Shown here: in pieces, positions 15,051-24,056 of the stretch
Position numbering within the stretch: position 1 is the stretch's first letter
How the letters are laid out: each line of letters opens with the position of its first letter
NCBI GenBank assembly: GCA_035308165.1
Contig: DATGHC010000026.1
Span: 57,220-121,219, forward strand
Direction: 5' to 3'
From: DASTCZ01 sp035308165
Lineage (GTDB): Bacteria > Acidobacteriota > Terriglobia > Acidiferrales > UBA7541
Length of the DNA stretch: 64,000 nt
Position numbers and translations under genes: made by a program
The notes under the pieces: generated by a model
What the model saw: only the letters and a program-made list of their open reading frames with translations
Databases searched by the model: none
What the model was told of the DNA's origin: nothing

Positions 15051-16814
15051 GTGCAACTCAAACAAATCTTAGCACTTGCCTGCGCTGGATTCCTGGCCGC
15101 GGCCGTTCTCGAGTGCCAGGTCATCTCGGAAGATGAAATCCGCATCGTCAATGAGCAATACGTTCCCCAATCGCCTGGCACCATCCGAGTTGAAAGCACC
15201 ATCGTGCCGGTTAACGTGGTGGTCCGAGACTCCAACGGCAAGTCCGTCCCCGGCCTTCAGCAAAGCGACTTCGAGCTTTACGACCTAGGCAAAAAGCAGG
15301 CCATAACACAGTTTAATGTAGAGACGACAAATCCACCCCCCATCGAAAAAGTTGACACGGTAATTAAGCCCGGCGTGCCTCCCACTCCGCCTCCGCCCCC
15401 TCCCAAGCCGCGATACATCGCGCTCTATTTTGATGACGAGAACATGTCCTCCCCGGACATCACTTTTGGCCGGCAGGCTGCGGAAGGTTTCGTGAAGAAA
15501 AGCCTGGAGCCCACCGATCTCGCCGGGGTTTTCACTTCGTCCACGACAGTCACACAAAATTTTACGTCGGACACCTCAAAGCTTCTCGCTTCTCTCAGCC
15601 AGCTCAAGACCCACCAGCGCAGAGCGGGATTCGGGGCCATGTCCTGCCCGAAGATCGAGCCCTACCAGGCGCAGCAGATTGTGGACAATTATAACGAGCA
15701 CACGCCCGCGTTCGATCTGGCGCTCGCGCAGGCGGTTGAGTGCAATTGTCCCAAGCCGCCCGATGCGGTCTGCCAACAAGAGCAGGCCCGCCTGGTCCAG
15801 AACCAAGCCGCTGTTACTCTGACATTGGCCGAAAATTTTGCTAAGGACTCGCTGGGAGTAATTACAGACATCATCCGCTATCTAGGGAAAATGCCCGGTC
15901 GCCGCATGATAATCATGGTCTCCTCGGGCTTTTATTCAAGGACAAACAGTGTCTTGCACGTGCAGGACAGAGTGGTGGATGCAGCGCTCCATGCCGAAGT
16001 GACTATCAATTCTCTGGACGCCAAGGGCCTGGCCGCCGATTGGATTGGCGGGAATCCCGCTGATGGCGAACCCATCGTAATGACCGGCGGAAACGGCGCA
16101 GCGCTCATGGCCTATGCCGATGAAGTCGCCAGCGATGAGCGCGATGTTTCCGATGATCCGCTCTCGCTCCTGGCGCAGGGTACGGGTGGAAAGTTTTTCC
16201 ACAACAGCAACGATCTCGGCGGTGGGATTCGCGAAATCGCCGCGGTGCCGGAAGTTTCCTATGCTATGGCCTTTGCGCCCGACGGATTGAAAGACGATGG
16301 CGGCTACCACAGTTTGAAAGTGAGGTTGCCCGGAAAAAGCGGTTACTCAATCTCCGCCAGGCCTGGATACTTCGCTCCGTCAAAAGCGAAAAAGGCGCCC
16401 GCGGCGCGGCTGGAACAATTGAACAAGGAGGTTCTCGCCGCTGATGAACTCGCTCGAATTCCTGTGGAAATTGCCACACAAGCAGGCAAGCTAGGCAGCG
16501 GTGAGCCGGCCATAAGAGTATCCATCCATGTGGACATTCACGGTTTGCCATTCAAGAAAGAGAACGCCCGCCACAACGAAAGGCTTCTGATTGTCACCAG
16601 CCTGTTCGACAACCAGAATCATTTTCTGTCCGGCTCGGAATCAATTGTGGACATGAATTTGAAAGACGCTTCTTTAGTGGAAGTGCAACAAAAAGGGGTG
16701 GACGTCCACCTCTCCCTGCAAGCCCCTCCCGGCACCTACCGCTTGCGCGAAGTTGTCCAGGAAGTGGTCGGCGGCCGCATCTCAGCCTCCACCCGGCCAG
16801 TGGAAATTCAGTAG
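15051..16814 (+). CDS. VWFA-related protein (Acidobacteria type), exported
   Basis: About 587 aa with a signal peptide (ILALACAGFLAAAVLECQ). After a TIRVESTIVPVNVVVRDSNGKSVPGL Ig-like segment and a Pro-rich linker (PPTPPPPPPKP) comes a von Willebrand A-like domain (RYIALYFDDENMSSPDI; GVITDIIRYLGKMPGRRMIIMVSSGFY). Then come a segment ending GYSISARPGYFAPSK and a C-terminal beta domain. This architecture matches the VWFA-related family known mainly from Acidobacteria. GTG at 15051 is favoured because GGGAG lies 5 nt upstream; TTG at 15048 is in frame. Binding partner unknown. Confidence 0.85.
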   Translation: MQLKQILALACAGFLAAAVLECQVISEDEIRIVNEQYVPQSPGTIRVESTIVPVNVVVRDSNGKSVPGLQQSDFELYDLGKKQAITQFNVETTNPPPIEKVDTVIKPGVPPTPPPPPPKPRYIALYFDDENMSSPDITFGRQAAEGFVKKSLEPTDLAGVFTSSTTVTQNFTSDTSKLLASLSQLKTHQRRAGFGAMSCPKIEPYQAQQIVDNYNEHTPAFDLALAQAVECNCPKPPDAVCQQEQARLVQNQAAVTLTLAENFAKDSLGVITDIIRYLGKMPGRRMIIMVSSGFYSRTNSVLHVQDRVVDAALHAEVTINSLDAKGLAADWIGGNPADGEPIVMTGGNGAALMAYADEVASDERDVSDDPLSLLAQGTGGKFFHNSNDLGGGIREIAAVPEVSYAMAFAPDGLKDDGGYHSLKVRLPGKSGYSISARPGYFAPSKAKKAPAARLEQLNKEVLAADELARIPVEIATQAGKLGSGEPAIRVSIHVDIHGLPFKKENARHNERLLIVTSLFDNQNHFLSGSESIVDMNLKDASLVEVQQKGVDVHLSLQAPPGTYRLREVVQEVVGGRISASTRPVEIQ

Positions 16815-16850
16815 AGAGTTTCTTATATTTGTTTTCGGAAAACGATTAAA

Positions 16851-17411
16851 TCACGCGCGCGCCTGGCTGATGAAGGATTCCCACTTGCCCTGGGACTTGA
16901 GGAGTAGTTCGACAACGTCGCGGACGGCTCCGTCACCGGCGCGGCGCGGGGTGACCCAATGCGCGGCGCCAATAACTTCAGGGACGGCGTTGGCGACGGC
17001 GATTGCCAACCCCACGCGGCGCATCACGGGAAGATCGGGCAGATCGTCACCAACGTATGCAACCTCACCTTCGTTGAGCCCGGTTTTTTTGAGCATGTCC
17101 TCGTACGCCGGAATCTTCTGTGCACAGCCCTCGTAAACAAATTCAATGCGCGATTCCTTTGCGCGGCGGCGCATTGCAGCTGATTCGCGTCCGGTGATGA
17201 CTCCCGTCCGCAGGCCCGCCGTTGCCGCGAGCGTCAGCCCTTGTCCATCCTGCGCATTGAAGGATTTCAATTCCAGCGCGGTGCCATCGGGTTGAGACAG
17301 CAGCCAGACGTGGCCATCGGTGAGCGTGCCATCAACATCCATCAGAAGAAGTTTGATGCGCGCCGCGCGCCGTCGCACATCCGGAGAAACTTTGATGGAG
17401 CGACGAGCCAA
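16851..17411 (-). CDS. kdsC: 3-deoxy-D-manno-octulosonate-8-phosphate phosphatase
   Basis: 186 aa, HAD superfamily C0 type. It dephosphorylates Kdo-8-P to Kdo in lipopolysaccharide core synthesis. Motif I is DVDGTLTD, motif II is TGR in GVITGRES, and motif IV is GDDLPDLPVM. The start is TTG at 17411, supported by a strong GGAGG 6 nt upstream. It is the last gene of the kds cluster, 24 bp after kdsD. Length and motifs fit KdsC well. Confidence 0.93.
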   Translation of the reverse strand: MARRSIKVSPDVRRRAARIKLLLMDVDGTLTDGHVWLLSQPDGTALELKSFNAQDGQGLTLAATAGLRTGVITGRESAAMRRRAKESRIEFVYEGCAQKIPAYEDMLKKTGLNEGEVAYVGDDLPDLPVMRRVGLAIAVANAVPEVIGAAHWVTPRRAGDGAVRDVVELLLKSQGKWESFISQARA

Positions 17412-17435
17412 ACTTTCCTCCGTGAGTTCGTTGCG

Positions 17436-18395
17436 TCAGTACAGTTCGAGAGTCCACAGATCGTGGAGATGGAGCACGCCGACGACTTGCTCCTTTGCGT
17501 CCACGACCACGACCGAGGTGATCTTTCGCTGCTCCATACGGCTGAGCGCTGTGCTCGCCAACTCGCGAGGCCCGACGGTAATCGGGCCGCGCGACATGGC
17601 TTGCTCCGCGGTCAGTCCAATGGTTTCCCCGCCGCGCGATTGCATCAATCGGCGCAGATCTCCGTCGGTAATGATTCCCATCAGGCGGCCATCATTGGCA
17701 ACCACCGTTGTCATGCCCAGACCTTTTTTGCTCATCTCATAAATGATGTCCGGCATTCTTGCGCCGGGTGCGACGCGCGGCATCGCGTCTCCGCTGTGCA
17801 TCAGCGCTTCCACGCGCATCAGCTTTTTGCCTAGCCGGCCGCTGGGATGAAGTGCGGCGAAATCGGCGGTATCAAATCCCCGGCGATCCAGCAGGGAAAC
17901 TGCAAGCGCATCGCCCATGGCCAAAGCCGCGGTAGTGGACGCGGTCGGCGCAAGATTGAGCGAGCAGGCTTCTTCCTTCACGCTGACATCGAGAACAACC
18001 GCGCTGGCCGCGGCGAGTGCGGAGCGCGGCTGACCCGTCATTGTGAGGATGGCGACTTCCAATCGCTTCAGCGTGGGCAACAGCGCGACGATCTCTTCCG
18101 TTTCGCCGCCATAGGAAAGCGCGAGCACCACATCATCGCGCGTCAACATTCCCAAATCTCCGTGGAGCGCCTCAGCGGGATGCAGGAAGAAGGAAGGCGT
18201 GCCCGTGCTGGAGAAAGTAGCGGCAATTTTCCGGCCGATAAGTCCGGATTTTCCCATGCCGGTCACGGCTACGCGCCCTTTACAGTTGAAGAGCAAATCC
18301 ACGGCGCGCTCGAAGCTTTTGTCGAGCCTCTTGAGCAGGTCTTCGATGGCCGCCGCTTCGATGCGAAGCACGCGGCGAGCGGTTTCCAAACTCAT
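17436..18395 (-). CDS. kdsD: Arabinose-5-phosphate isomerase
   Basis: 319 aa. It interconverts D-ribulose-5-P and D-arabinose-5-P, the first step to Kdo. The SIS domain (~35-165) shows VAVTGMGKSGLIGRKIAATFSSTG and HPAEALHGDLGM, and tandem CBS domains occupy ~205-319. The start ATG overlaps the kdsA stop as ATGA, indicating translational coupling. Length is typical of KdsD/KpsF. Confidence 0.94.
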   Translation of the reverse strand: MSLETARRVLRIEAAAIEDLLKRLDKSFERAVDLLFNCKGRVAVTGMGKSGLIGRKIAATFSSTGTPSFFLHPAEALHGDLGMLTRDDVVLALSYGGETEEIVALLPTLKRLEVAILTMTGQPRSALAAASAVVLDVSVKEEACSLNLAPTASTTAALAMGDALAVSLLDRRGFDTADFAALHPSGRLGKKLMRVEALMHSGDAMPRVAPGARMPDIIYEMSKKGLGMTTVVANDGRLMGIITDGDLRRLMQSRGGETIGLTAEQAMSRGPITVGPRELASTALSRMEQRKITSVVVVDAKEQVVGVLHLHDLWTLELY

Positions 18396-19231
18396 TTGGC
18401 GCTCCAGCGCCGCACCAGCGAATCGAGTTCGATCAGGCGCGAGAGCAAACCAGAAAGGCGATCGAGGGGAAGAGCATTGGTGCCATCAGAGAGCGCCTTG
18501 GACGGATTGTCGTGCACTTCGAGAAAAACGCCATCGATTCCGGCGGCGACGCCGGCGCGCGCGAGCGGTTCGATAAATTCGGGCTGGCCGCCGCTGGATT
18601 TTCCTTCACCGCCCGGAAGCTGCACTGAATGCGTGACATCGTAGATCACCGGGTAACCGAGCTTGCGCAGGATAGGGAACGAGCGCATGTCCACAACAAG
18701 ATTTTGATAGCCGAAGAATGTGCCACGCTCGGCGAGAAGAATCTTTTTGTTTCCGGTGCTGGCAACTTTTTCGACGGCGTTGGCCATTTCGGCGGGCGCT
18801 AGGAACTGGCCTTTTTTCAAATTGACCACTCGGCCCGAGCGCCCAACAGCAAGCAGAAGATCCGTTTGCCGAGAAAGAAACGCAGGGACCTGCAGCACGT
18901 CGCAAACTTCAGCGGCGGCGGCGACCTGCGATGGGTCGTGAACGTCGGTAAGGAGTGGAACGGAAAATGTGGATTTGATTTTTTTCAAAATGCGCAAGCC
19001 TTCGCTGATTCCCGGGCCGCGATAAGAAGAAATGGATGAACGGTTCGCTTTATCGTATGAAGCTTTATAAATATATGGAACTTTGAGATCAGAGGCGATT
19101 TTCGCAATGCTCTCGGCCATGTGCATGGCGTGGGATTCGCTTTCGATGACACACGGCCCCGCAATGAGCACCAGCGGTGAGTTTCCGCCGATGCGCACTG
19201 AGCCGATTTGAACTGCGCTCGAAACTGCCAT
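18392..19231 (-). CDS. kdsA: 3-deoxy-D-manno-octulosonate-8-phosphate synthase
   Basis: 279 aa. It condenses phosphoenolpyruvate with arabinose-5-P. Motifs are LIAGPCVIES, YKASYDKANRSS, LTDVHD, DVLQVPAFLSRQTDLL, and DVTHSVQLPGG. The start at 19231 (MAVSSAVQIGSVRIGGN) aligns with family N-termini; a TTG-initiated extension to 19285 is less likely. It overlaps kdsD by 4 bp and is 136 bp downstream of pyrG. Confidence 0.94.
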   Translation of the reverse strand: MAVSSAVQIGSVRIGGNSPLVLIAGPCVIESESHAMHMAESIAKIASDLKVPYIYKASYDKANRSSISSYRGPGISEGLRILKKIKSTFSVPLLTDVHDPSQVAAAAEVCDVLQVPAFLSRQTDLLLAVGRSGRVVNLKKGQFLAPAEMANAVEKVASTGNKKILLAERGTFFGYQNLVVDMRSFPILRKLGYPVIYDVTHSVQLPGGEGKSSGGQPEFIEPLARAGVAAGIDGVFLEVHDNPSKALSDGTNALPLDRLSGLLSRLIELDSLVRRWSAK

Positions 19232-19367
19232 AAAAGTGGCCGAACCCAGACGCACAAGACTATGCGGGAAGGAGAGATTTATCAACGTTGAGCTTGGTTC
19301 TGGACCGTGACGGGATCCCGAGAATCAAACGGGAGCGGAATCCGATTACACGCTTCACTGATTCACG

Positions 19368-21059
19368 TTAACTTCGGCGAGTAGCGGTGGCTTCAGGAGT
19401 TGAAGCAGGCTGTGGTGTTGCGGAGGACCGGACATCGGCGCGGCGGAAATCGTAAGCGGCGCCAATGAAAGCTTTGAATAGCGGGTGCGGAGCCAGCGGC
19501 TTGGATTTGAATTCGGGATGGAATTGGCAACCGAGAAACCAGGGGTGGTCGGGGGCTTCGATAATTTCAACGTAAGTGCCGTCGGGAGTTTTTCCGGTGA
19601 TTTTGAATCCGGCGGCGACGAGTACCTTCTCGTAATCGCGGTTGAATTCGTACCGATGGCGGTGGCGTTCGCTAATCTCAAGTTTGCCGTAGGCGCGGTG
19701 GGCGAACGAACCCTGCTCGAGCACGCAAGGCCACGCGCCCAAGCGCATCGTGCCGCCCATTTCGTCCACGCCAAGCAGTTCGCGCAGCTTGTAAATGACG
19801 CGGTCGGGAGTGGTTGGATCGAACTCGGTGCTATCGGCATGGGGCAATCCTACGACATCGCGCGCATATTCGATGGTGGCGCACTGCATGCCCAAACAAA
19901 TTCCGAAGTAGGGCACCTTGCGTTCGCGCGCATACTGAATGGCGTAAATCATTCCCTGAATGCCGCGCTTGCCGAAGCCTCCGGGGACGAGGATTCCATC
20001 CACGTGGGCAAGCCGATCGACGGCAGTTGCCGGCGAATCCAGCTCCTCAGCTTCGATCCATTCGATCACGGTGCGGAGATTGTGTCCCAGGCCGCCGTGC
20101 ATCAGCGCTTCGCTCAAACTCTTGTAGGCGTCGCTTAGCTCGACATATTTGCCGACCACCGCGATGCGGACTTCGCCCTGCGGATTGCGCATGCGGTCGA
20201 GCATCTTGGTCCATTCATCAAACTTTCGCGGCGGAGCTTCCATGCGAAGCAACTGCAGGAGCTGATCGTCCAAACCTTCACGGGCCAGCTCGACGGGGAC
20301 GGCGTAAATCGTGTCCACGTCCTGCGCGGAGATGACGCGCGATTCGGCGACGTTGCAGAAGAGCGCAATCTTTCGCTTCAGCTCCGGAGAGAGCCAGCGG
20401 TCGCTGCGGCAAAGCAAAATGTCCGGCTGGATTCCGATGTTGAGCATTTCCTTGACACTGTGTTGCGTGGGTTTGGTCTTGAGCTCGCCCGCCGTGGGGA
20501 TAAATGGGACGAGCGTAACGTGAACGAAGACGGTGTTTTCCGGGCCAAGCTCCAGGCGCATCTGGCGGATGGCTTCGAGGAAGGGAAGCGACTCGATGTC
20601 GCCCACCGTGCCGCCGATTTCGACGATGACCACATCCACATCGTCGGCCACTTTGCGGAAAGCGGCCTTGATTTCGTCGGTGACGTGCGGAATGACCTGC
20701 ACAGTTTTACCGAGGTAGTCGCCGCGGCGCTCCTTGGAGATGATGGACTCATAGATGCGGCCAGTGGTCCAGTTGTGATCGCGCGTGAGTTTTGTGGAAG
20801 TGAAGCGCTCATAATGACCGAGGTCGAGATCGGTCTCCGCGCCGTCATCGGTGACGTACACTTCGCCGTGCTGATAGGGTGACATGGTGCCGGGATCCAC
20901 GTTCAAATAGGGATCGCACTTCTGAAGAGTGACCTTCAAACCGCGGGATTCCAGGAGACAACCGATGGAGGAAGCGGAAACGCCCTTGCCGAGAGAGGAG
21001 ACTACGCCGCCGGTCACAAAAACATACTTCGTTCGTTGGCTGGCCGTAGCTGCTGTCAT
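19368..21059 (-). CDS. pyrG: CTP synthase
   Basis: 563 aa. It converts UTP to CTP using glutamine. The N-terminal amidoligase has VTGGVVSSLGKGVSASS and CDPYLNVDPGTMSPYQHGEV. The class I glutaminase has its nucleophile in GICLGMQ and the His/Glu of the triad in FHPEFKS. A ~20-residue Ala/Thr/Pro-rich tail follows the domain. Its place between kds genes makes sense because KdsB consumes CTP. Confidence 0.95.
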   Translation of the reverse strand: MTAATASQRTKYVFVTGGVVSSLGKGVSASSIGCLLESRGLKVTLQKCDPYLNVDPGTMSPYQHGEVYVTDDGAETDLDLGHYERFTSTKLTRDHNWTTGRIYESIISKERRGDYLGKTVQVIPHVTDEIKAAFRKVADDVDVVIVEIGGTVGDIESLPFLEAIRQMRLELGPENTVFVHVTLVPFIPTAGELKTKPTQHSVKEMLNIGIQPDILLCRSDRWLSPELKRKIALFCNVAESRVISAQDVDTIYAVPVELAREGLDDQLLQLLRMEAPPRKFDEWTKMLDRMRNPQGEVRIAVVGKYVELSDAYKSLSEALMHGGLGHNLRTVIEWIEAEELDSPATAVDRLAHVDGILVPGGFGKRGIQGMIYAIQYARERKVPYFGICLGMQCATIEYARDVVGLPHADSTEFDPTTPDRVIYKLRELLGVDEMGGTMRLGAWPCVLEQGSFAHRAYGKLEISERHRHRYEFNRDYEKVLVAAGFKITGKTPDGTYVEIIEAPDHPWFLGCQFHPEFKSKPLAPHPLFKAFIGAAYDFRRADVRSSATPQPASTPEATATRRS

Positions 21060-21250
21060 TCCCTGCTTTTTTGTGATTACCCCGCGTGAAATCGCAGGGT
21101 ACGACGCATTATGGTGGAGAAAAAAGCGCGTGTCAAATTATGGGAAAAAAGGCGCGAAAATTGAGTACTTGCCAACTTCGTACTCCATCGGAAGTGTCTC
21201 TGCTGACTTCCTGACGGAAAGCAGGCTTTGCAACTGAAAGCATGATGAAA

Positions 21251-21715
21251 TCATCTTGGAAAGAGGCGGGGAGCATACCAGCGGACGTAAGTCGCGAAAC
21301 CGAGCAGAAGCACGAGCCACCAAAGCGCAAGCACGGTTCGCATCCAGAGCTTGTAATTGGAAAGGCGGAATTTTTTGGGGAGAACGGACGTTCCGGCAGA
21401 GAGAAGAACATAAAGCCCGGCGATTTCAGTTATTGATCCGAGAATCGCATGTCCGGTCGCGAGGGCGTAGAAAGATTTGCCCAGCCTGAGCGGTATTTTC
21501 GGACTCACGTGTGAACGGAAAGAGGGAATCATCGTGAATACGATCACTGCAAAATTGAGGAGGACGATTAGGGACTGGCACATGGCGTGGGCTCGAAAGT
21601 GCCGCCGCCGAGCGAGCACCGTGCCGACGAGTAGCCCGATTCCCATGGCAAGCTCAAGAAGCAGAATCACGTCAGCGTAAAAGGGAGCATTGGTTCCGAG
21701 AAAGCCCGCGTTCAC
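21251..21715 (-). CDS. DUF420-like four-helix membrane protein
   Basis: 154 aa with four hydrophobic helices: ADVILLLELAMGIGLLVGTVL, MCQSLIVLLNFAVIVFTMIP, YALATGHAILGSITEIAGLYVLL, and VLALWWLVLLLGFATYVRWY. A conserved-looking H-AHAMCQSL and HAILGS fit the DUF420 pattern, a family linked to heme-copper oxidase biogenesis in other bacteria. GTG start at 21715. It lies between kdsB and pyrG on the same strand; a functional link to Kdo is not evident. Confidence 0.72.
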   Translation of the reverse strand: MNAGFLGTNAPFYADVILLLELAMGIGLLVGTVLARRRHFRAHAMCQSLIVLLNFAVIVFTMIPSFRSHVSPKIPLRLGKSFYALATGHAILGSITEIAGLYVLLSAGTSVLPKKFRLSNYKLWMRTVLALWWLVLLLGFATYVRWYAPRLFPR

Positions 21716-21801
21716 GGCCGCACCCGCATTTGTTTCGAGCTAAATGGTTCCATTATTCTTGCTATGGATGTTGACACATTCAGAAGGGCATTTATTCCCG
21801 C

Positions 21802-21853
21802 GACATGGTGATCGGCTTGCTAACGAAGACATGGTGATCGGCTTGCTAACGAA
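21802..21853. repeat. Tandem duplication, 2 x 26 bp
   Basis: The unit starting GACATGGTGATCGGCTTGCT is repeated exactly, head to tail (21802-21827 and 21828-21853), between kdsB and the membrane protein gene. Probably a slippage product. Confidence 0.9.
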
Positions 21854-21875
21854 GCGGCTCAGAAGGATCTAATCT

Positions 21876-22631
21876 TCAGGCGGCGCTTTTGCGGATTAAT
21901 TCCTCTACGCGCGGGACATCATCGGGCACGTCTACGCTGACGGAATCGAATTCGGTTTCGGCCACGCGTATCTTGTAACCATTTTCCAACCAACGCAATT
22001 GCTCGAGCTGCTCGACGCGTTCTAGGTCGCCGGGCGGAAGCGTGTCGTAATCGAGCAGGGCATCGCGGCGATAACCGTATAGGCCTAGGTGCTTCAGGTG
22101 TCGCACATGGACGGAGTTGCCGGTGTCGCGCACCCAGGGGATCGGCGCGCGCGAAAAATACAGCGCATCGCCCTCGAAATCGAGGACGACTTTTACGATG
22201 TGCGTGTCCATGATGTCAGCGGGATTGGTGAGGGGCACCGCAAGGGTTGCCAGGTGCACGTTGGCATCTTCTGTGATGGTGTCCACGAGTGCGTCCACAG
22301 CTTGGGGCGCGACCAGGGGCTCGTCGCCCTGAACATTAATGTAGATGTCGGCGGAGCTGTTGGCGGCGACTTCGGCGATTCGTGCGGTGCCGGAGCGATG
22401 GTCGGCGCGTGTCATTACAGCCTCGCCGCCAAATGCTACGACCGCGTCGCGGATGCGTTCGTCTTCGGTGGCGACGACGACCTTGGTGATTTTCTTGGCG
22501 AGTTTCACGCGCTCCCACACCCGCTGAATCATAGGCTTGCCTACCAAGGTGACTAAAGGCTTGCCAGGCAGGCGCGTGGCGGCGAAGCGCGCGGGAATCA
22601 CAGCCCAAACGGTTGGGGATGCAGGCGCCAA
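21876..22631 (-). CDS. kdsB: CMP-Kdo synthetase
   Basis: 251 aa. It activates Kdo with CTP before transfer to lipid A. Motifs are VIPARFAATRLPGKPL, QRVWERV, INVQGDEPLV, YFSRAPIPW, HLKHLGLYGYR, and LERVEQLEQLRWLENG. The TTG start at 22631 is supported by AAAGGAG upstream. It is the first gene of the leftward Kdo/CTP cluster and diverges from the CsgG-like gene. Confidence 0.95.
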   Translation of the reverse strand: MAPASPTVWAVIPARFAATRLPGKPLVTLVGKPMIQRVWERVKLAKKITKVVVATEDERIRDAVVAFGGEAVMTRADHRSGTARIAEVAANSSADIYINVQGDEPLVAPQAVDALVDTITEDANVHLATLAVPLTNPADIMDTHIVKVVLDFEGDALYFSRAPIPWVRDTGNSVHVRHLKHLGLYGYRRDALLDYDTLPPGDLERVEQLEQLRWLENGYKIRVAETEFDSVSVDVPDDVPRVEELIRKSAA

Positions 22632-22915
22632 GCGAAGTGCTCCTTTTCAGGGTGATGCTACCACATCAATGAGCGGGGGCAAGTTGGGATGCGGATGGCG
22701 ATCTGTTCTACGCCTTCAAGGCGAGGTAAGCTCGAAGAGGCCTGATCGGAATCGAATAGTGGAGCCGGCGGTTTAAGAAAGAGGTTTAGAAATTGGCGAA
22801 CGACTTATTGACACTGGCCTCAGTGAGTCGTTAAGATTTGCCCAATGATTGATGCCCACATCGTGCCTGCATGCTGGACTGTCACGTCGAATCGCATCCG
22901 AAGGGGAGACCGGCA

Positions 22916-23941
22916 ATGAAAAAAATCCTGGGATTGGTGTTACTGGTGTTTGCTTTTGTGACGGTTGGAGTTGAGGCGCAGACACAGCCTCCGGCGAACG
23001 GCGGAACCGCTCCGCCCGCGCAGACGCAAGGACGCAAGAAGCGCGTGGCCGTGTTTGACTTTGATTATGCGACGGTAATGAACAACTCGCAGGCGATCTT
23101 TGGCTCGAACGTGGACATTGGAAAAGGCATCTCGGATTTGCTGGTGAAGTATCTGGTGCAAGACGGCACCTACTCCGTGATTGAGCGCAAGGCGATGGAC
23201 AAGATTCTTGCGGAGCAGAATTTTTCAAACAGCAACCGTGCGAACCCGCAATCCGCGGCGCAGATCGGCAAGCTGCTGGGCGTGGACGCGATTATCGTGG
23301 GCAGCATCACGCAATTCGGCAATGACAATAAGAATCAAAATATTGGCGGGGGAGGCGGTGGATTCCCAGGATTTGGATTTGGCGGCATCAAGCACAGCAA
23401 CTCCAAGGCGGTGGTGGGTCTGGATGCGCGGATCGTGGACATCGACACCGCTGAAATCTTGGGTGTGGCTGATGGCAAGGGCGAATCATCCCGTGAGAGC
23501 ACTTCGCTGACTGGCGGAGGCGGAAACTGGCACGGATTTGGGGCCGGCGGCGTGGACTTTGGCAGCAGTGATTTCCAGAACACGATTATTGGTGAAGCGG
23601 TGAAAAAGGCCACGGAACAAATGAGCTCGGGGCTAATTGCCGATAACACCAAGTTACAGGTGCGGACGATCAGCGTCTCGGGACTGGTGGCGGATGTAAG
23701 CAGTGGGCAAATCGTTCTAAACGTGGGCTCCAAAGCGGGCCTTAAGGTCGGCGATCAACTCAACGTGGAACGCGTTACGCGCGAGATTAAAGATCCGGCA
23801 ACCGGAGCTGTGATTCGCAGATTGACCTCGCCTGTGGGCGTGATTCGCATCACCGATGTGGACGACAGTTCCGCGGTGGCCGCAATCGTTTCGGGTACAG
23901 GTTTCAAAGTAGGAGACATGTTCAAGACGATTACTCAGTAG
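22916..23941 (+). CDS. CsgG-family exported protein
   Basis: 341 aa with a signal peptide (MKKILGLVLLVFAFVTVGVEAQ). Residues ~40-235 match the CsgG/curli-assembly fold: RVAVFDFDYATV, GISDLLVKYLVQDGTYSVIERKAMDKILAEQNF, and LLGVDAIIVGSITQFG. Two Gly-rich loops (GGGGGGFPGFGFGG and GGGGNWHGFGAGG) interrupt it. The C-terminal ~90 residues (VLNVGSKAGLKVGDQLNVERV...) form a FlgT-C-like beta domain. There is no lipobox Cys, so it is probably soluble in the periplasm rather than an outer-membrane curli pore. AAGGGGAG precedes the ATG. Confidence 0.85.
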   Translation: MKKILGLVLLVFAFVTVGVEAQTQPPANGGTAPPAQTQGRKKRVAVFDFDYATVMNNSQAIFGSNVDIGKGISDLLVKYLVQDGTYSVIERKAMDKILAEQNFSNSNRANPQSAAQIGKLLGVDAIIVGSITQFGNDNKNQNIGGGGGGFPGFGFGGIKHSNSKAVVGLDARIVDIDTAEILGVADGKGESSRESTSLTGGGGNWHGFGAGGVDFGSSDFQNTIIGEAVKKATEQMSSGLIADNTKLQVRTISVSGLVADVSSGQIVLNVGSKAGLKVGDQLNVERVTREIKDPATGAVIRRLTSPVGVIRITDVDDSSAVAAIVSGTGFKVGDMFKTITQ

Positions 23942-23962
23942 GGAATCACACTTCGATACCGG

Positions 23963-24008
23963 AAGCGCCCAATCTATTCCCCAGAGGGAGAACAGGTTGG
24001 GCGCTTTT
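23963..24008 (+). terminator. Terminator after the CsgG-like gene
   Basis: Arms 23963-23972 (AAGCGCCCAA) and 23997-24006 (TTGGGCGCTT) are followed by TT. The stem could serve both convergent genes. Confidence 0.65.
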
Positions 24009-24056
24009 CATTTCCGTCCTGGGGCTTCAGCAGGCACGTTGCTCGCGCGCAAATTT

